DNA of 15,062 nucleotides from JBEBBU01 sp041158225 (lineage in GTDB: Bacteria; Pseudomonadota; Gammaproteobacteria; Methylococcales; Methylococcaceae), in contig JBEBBU010000101.1 in the NCBI GenBank assembly GCA_041158225.1, positions 1-15,062 of the forward strand, read 5' to 3'. Positions 12,847 through 15,062 of the stretch are shown here, piece after piece; the stretch's first letter is position 1, and every line of letters starts with the position of its first letter. The translations under genes were made by a program, and so were the position numbers. The notes beneath the pieces were generated by a model that worked only from the letters and a program-made list of their open reading frames with translations, did no database searches and had not been told where the DNA came from.

Positions 12847-14057
12847 CAGAATATTGCGCCCATGCCAAAAACCGGCAGGTACAGAGCCATGATAAACCAT
12901 CCCATGGCCAGCCCAAGTACCAGCATCAGTAATGGTTCCAGCATGACGCCCAGCATATCAACACGCCCATTCAGTTCCTTTTCGTGACAGGCAGCTGCCC
13001 GCAGCAAAAGCATTTCCAGATTGCCACTCCGCTCCCCCATGATCATCATGGATTGCGTCAGTGCGCACAGCGGCCAGTCCAGCCCCTGCTGCAGGGTTTC
13101 CTGCAGGGACAGACCAGCCCCCATCCTGGCTGCCAGCTGTTCCAGCATCAGGGTTACCGCCTGGTGCCCCATGACCGGTGCCAGTGCACGCAGCGCCTCC
13201 ACCATAGGTACCCCCGCATGCAGCAATAGCGCGAGATGCCTGCAGAAGCGCACCGTCAGATCCAGCCGCCATAAACCACCCAGCAAGGGTACGCATAACA
13301 GCCTGCCCTGCAACCACCAGCGCAGCGCCATGCAATGCCCCAGCAGCCAGCGCAGGCTCACTAGCATGAGCATAAGTCCAGACACCACCCAGCCCGCATA
13401 TTCCCTCAGCATAGAGGAAAATGTCAGCAATCCCTGCGTCATGGCTGGCAGTTCTGCATCCATGCCCGCAAAAACAGTGGCAAACTGGGGCACCACGGCC
13501 AACAGCATGACCAGCATGACCAGTACTGCTACGCCGATGACCGTCACTGGATACAGCAGCGCCTGCCGCATACGCCCCCTGAGCGAGCCCATCCTGTCAT
13601 GATGCTCGGCAAGGCGTGCCAGCACTTCTTCCAGAACACCTGTTTCCTCCCCCAGATGAATGAGCCTGGTATAGAACAGGGGAAAGCAGGCCGGGTAACG
13701 GGCCATGGCAACCGCCAGTGCCTGCCCTGATTCAATCCCGGACTGGACGGCGGACAGCGCGTCCCTCAGCACACCAGGCTTCAGCGTATCCCGCAGCAGA
13801 CCCAGCGCCTCGGCCAGCGGTATACCGGCCCCCATCAGCACTGAGAGCGAAGCGTAAATCTGCCCCCCATCCCCGCCACGACGCCAGCGCACAGCTGATC
13901 GCTGCCTGCGGATGGCAACAGCAATGACACCTCTCTGCCAGAGCTGTTTCTGCACCTGCATACGGGTGCCGGCCTGCATCACCCCCTTAAGTTTTGCACC
14001 ATCTGCGGCGCGGCAGCCCGTCCAGGCAAAAACATAGATACCCGGATCACCGCTCAT
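12846..14057 (-). CDS. pilC: Type IV pilus inner-membrane platform protein PilC
   Basis: Polytopic protein that links the cytoplasmic PilB/PilT ATPases to pilin polymerisation. The 403 residues match the usual size of about 405. It has two T2SF/GspF repeats: the first from about IYASLSVLMGAGIPLAEALGLL (residues 67-88), including LIHLGEETGVLEEVLARLAEH and QALLYPVTV before a long transmembrane helix; the second from RHLALLLHAGVPMVEALRAL, with GERSGNLEMLLLRAA and a final helix ending LYLPVFGMG. The start is ATG 14057, sharing ATGA with the pilB stop; an open frame further upstream lies within pilB. GspF of type II secretion is the close relative. The pilB and pilD neighbours favour the pilus system. 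Confidence 0.93.
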   Translation of the reverse strand: MSGDPGIYVFAWTGCRAADGAKLKGVMQAGTRMQVQKQLWQRGVIAVAIRRQRSAVRWRRGGDGGQIYASLSVLMGAGIPLAEALGLLRDTLKPGVLRDALSAVQSGIESGQALAVAMARYPACFPLFYTRLIHLGEETGVLEEVLARLAEHHDRMGSLRGRMRQALLYPVTVIGVAVLVMLVMLLAVVPQFATVFAGMDAELPAMTQGLLTFSSMLREYAGWVVSGLMLMLVSLRWLLGHCMALRWWLQGRLLCVPLLGGLWRLDLTVRFCRHLALLLHAGVPMVEALRALAPVMGHQAVTLMLEQLAARMGAGLSLQETLQQGLDWPLCALTQSMMIMGERSGNLEMLLLRAAACHEKELNGRVDMLGVMLEPLLMLVLGLAMGWFIMALYLPVFGMGAIF

Positions 14058-15062
14058 TCGGCGAGCACCCGTTCCAGTTCTGCCACGCTGGTAACCCCGG
14101 ATCTGACCAGAGCCCTGCCTGACAGCATCAGGCTGTCGCAACCATCCCTGAGTGCCTGCCCGGCAAGAACGCTGCAGGCCTCGCCCTGCATCACCAGAGC
14201 CTGGAATGCCTCGCTCGGTCTGAGGACCTCGTAGATACCGGTACGCCCCTCATAACCACCGCTGCAGCGATGGCAACCGACAGCCCGGAATAACGCCGGA
14301 TCAACCTGTTCGTCTGGCGCCCTGCAATGTATACAGAGTTTCCTGACCAGACGCTGCGCTACCACCAGACACAGCGTGGATACCAGACTATAGGCGGGTA
14401 TGCCCAACTGCTGCAGGCGTGCAAAGCTCAGGACAGCGCTGTTGGCATGTAGCGTCGAGAGCACCAGATGACCGGTATGAGCCGCCCTGAAAGCCATCTC
14501 TGCTGTTTCAGGGTCACGAATCTCACCCACCATGATGATATCCGGATCCTGGCGCAGAAAGGTACGCAGCAACTGGGAAAACCCCAGATCAAGCCGGCTG
14601 TTGACCGCCACCTGATTGATTCCAGGCAGACAGCGCTCAATGGGATCTTCAATGGTACAGATGTTGACGGCATCATGATTGAGCGCCTCAAGAGCGGCAT
14701 AAAGTGACACGGTCTTGCCACTGCCGGTTGGCCCCGTGACCAGTATCAGCCCATAAGGACTGGATAGCGCCTGTCGTAGCAGAAGGTACTGGTGTTCATT
14801 CATGCCAAGCTGCGCGAGGCCCGGCACCTCAGCGCCGGTATCATGCAGGCGCAGTACCACACACTCCCCGCCCAGCGCAGGACAGGTACTGACGCGCAGA
14901 TCAACACGATGCCCCTCGGTGGATTCCCAGAGCATACGCCCATCCTGGGGTTGTCTCTTTTCGGAGACATCCAGGCGTGCCATGACCTTGACTCTGGCGA
15001 TGACCCGGCCAGCCAGTTCAGATGGCATTGCGGCCAATACATGTAGCATGCCGTCCTTCCTG
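14054..15062 (-). CDS. pilB: Type IV pilus extension ATPase PilB, partial (5' end outside window)
   Basis: Hexameric traffic ATPase that powers pilus extension. The visible 335 C-terminal residues start in RKDGMLHVL; the frame runs to the window edge, so the ATG at 15049 is internal and not the true start. Landmarks in order are IARVKVMARLDVSEKRQPQDGR (end of the N2 domain), Walker A GPTGSGKT, Asp box TIEDPIE, Walker B DIIMVGEIRDPETAEMA, His box STLHANSA, and a tetracysteine zinc site made of CIHC and CHRC. GGYEGRTGIYEVL follows. Position directly before pilC and pilD favours PilB over GspE. It overlaps pilC by 4 bases (ATGA). The N-terminal regulatory domain cannot be seen. Confidence 0.94.
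   Translation of the reverse strand, partial: RKDGMLHVLAAMPSELAGRVIARVKVMARLDVSEKRQPQDGRMLWESTEGHRVDLRVSTCPALGGECVVLRLHDTGAEVPGLAQLGMNEHQYLLLRQALSSPYGLILVTGPTGSGKTVSLYAALEALNHDAVNICTIEDPIERCLPGINQVAVNSRLDLGFSQLLRTFLRQDPDIIMVGEIRDPETAEMAFRAAHTGHLVLSTLHANSAVLSFARLQQLGIPAYSLVSTLCLVVAQRLVRKLCIHCRAPDEQVDPALFRAVGCHRCSGGYEGRTGIYEVLRPSEAFQALVMQGEACSVLAGQALRDGCDSLMLSGRALVRSGVTSVAELERVLAE

Noticed and set aside
13021..13602. Plus-strand 193-residue open frame inside pilC
   Set aside because: Antisense to a well-supported PilC. It is Ser/Pro/Thr-rich in the way expected from reverse reading of membrane-protein codons.
1..15062. Mobile elements, CRISPR repeats, tRNA or rRNA genes, defence or toxin-antitoxin genes
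   Set aside because: I saw no such repeats, motifs or gene families. Every sizeable stretch is accounted for by recognised housekeeping genes.

Overview
The window is chromosomal housekeeping DNA from a gammaproteobacterium of moderately high GC content. RNase T, ZapD, RppH, a classical ArgA, an MlaA-type lipoprotein, trifunctional CysG and a pilB-pilC-pilD-coaE run together point to that class. A marine or halophilic lineage near the Oceanospirillales or Pseudomonadales is plausible, but I cannot name a genus from sequence alone. I see no mobile element, phage gene, CRISPR array, tRNA or rRNA, and no convincing new multigene system. Gene density is very high and the longest non-coding gap is about 160 bases.

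Layout, left to right. (1) The 5' part of an mlaA-like outer-membrane lipoprotein gene on the minus strand, cut by the window start. (2) rnt (+) meeting grxD (-) tail to tail. (3) A plus-strand cluster argD - argF - SH3/coiled-coil membrane protein gene - ilvD - argA. It covers two late-stage and one first-stage enzyme of arginine synthesis plus one branched-chain amino-acid enzyme. (4) rppH (-), convergent with argA, and a divergent HAD phosphatase gene (+). (5) A TusA-like sulfur-carrier gene (-), divergent from cysG (+, siroheme synthesis). (6) A minus-strand run read from the right edge as pilB (partial) - pilC - pilD - coaE - zapD, in which every junction overlaps.

How the genes work together: ArgA starts arginine synthesis, ArgD carries out the transamination and ArgF makes citrulline. 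IlvD makes the 2-oxoacid precursors of valine and isoleucine. CysG makes siroheme, the cofactor of sulfite and nitrite reductases, and the neighbouring TusA-like protein fits the same sulfur-metabolism theme. PilB, PilC and PilD are the extension ATPase, inner-membrane platform and prepilin peptidase of type IV pili. They are followed by the last enzyme of CoA synthesis and an FtsZ-bundling protein.

What deserves a second look is regulatory and architectural. A clear intrinsic-terminator hairpin lies just upstream of argD, rather than after any gene, with a possible competing pairing and a 25-codon ORF that reads through it and stops on the argD start codon. A six-codon ORF with the best-placed Shine-Dalgarno precedes the TusA-like gene. 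All four convergent gene pairs overlap at their 3' ends. The zinc-cysteine motif of PilD is altered.
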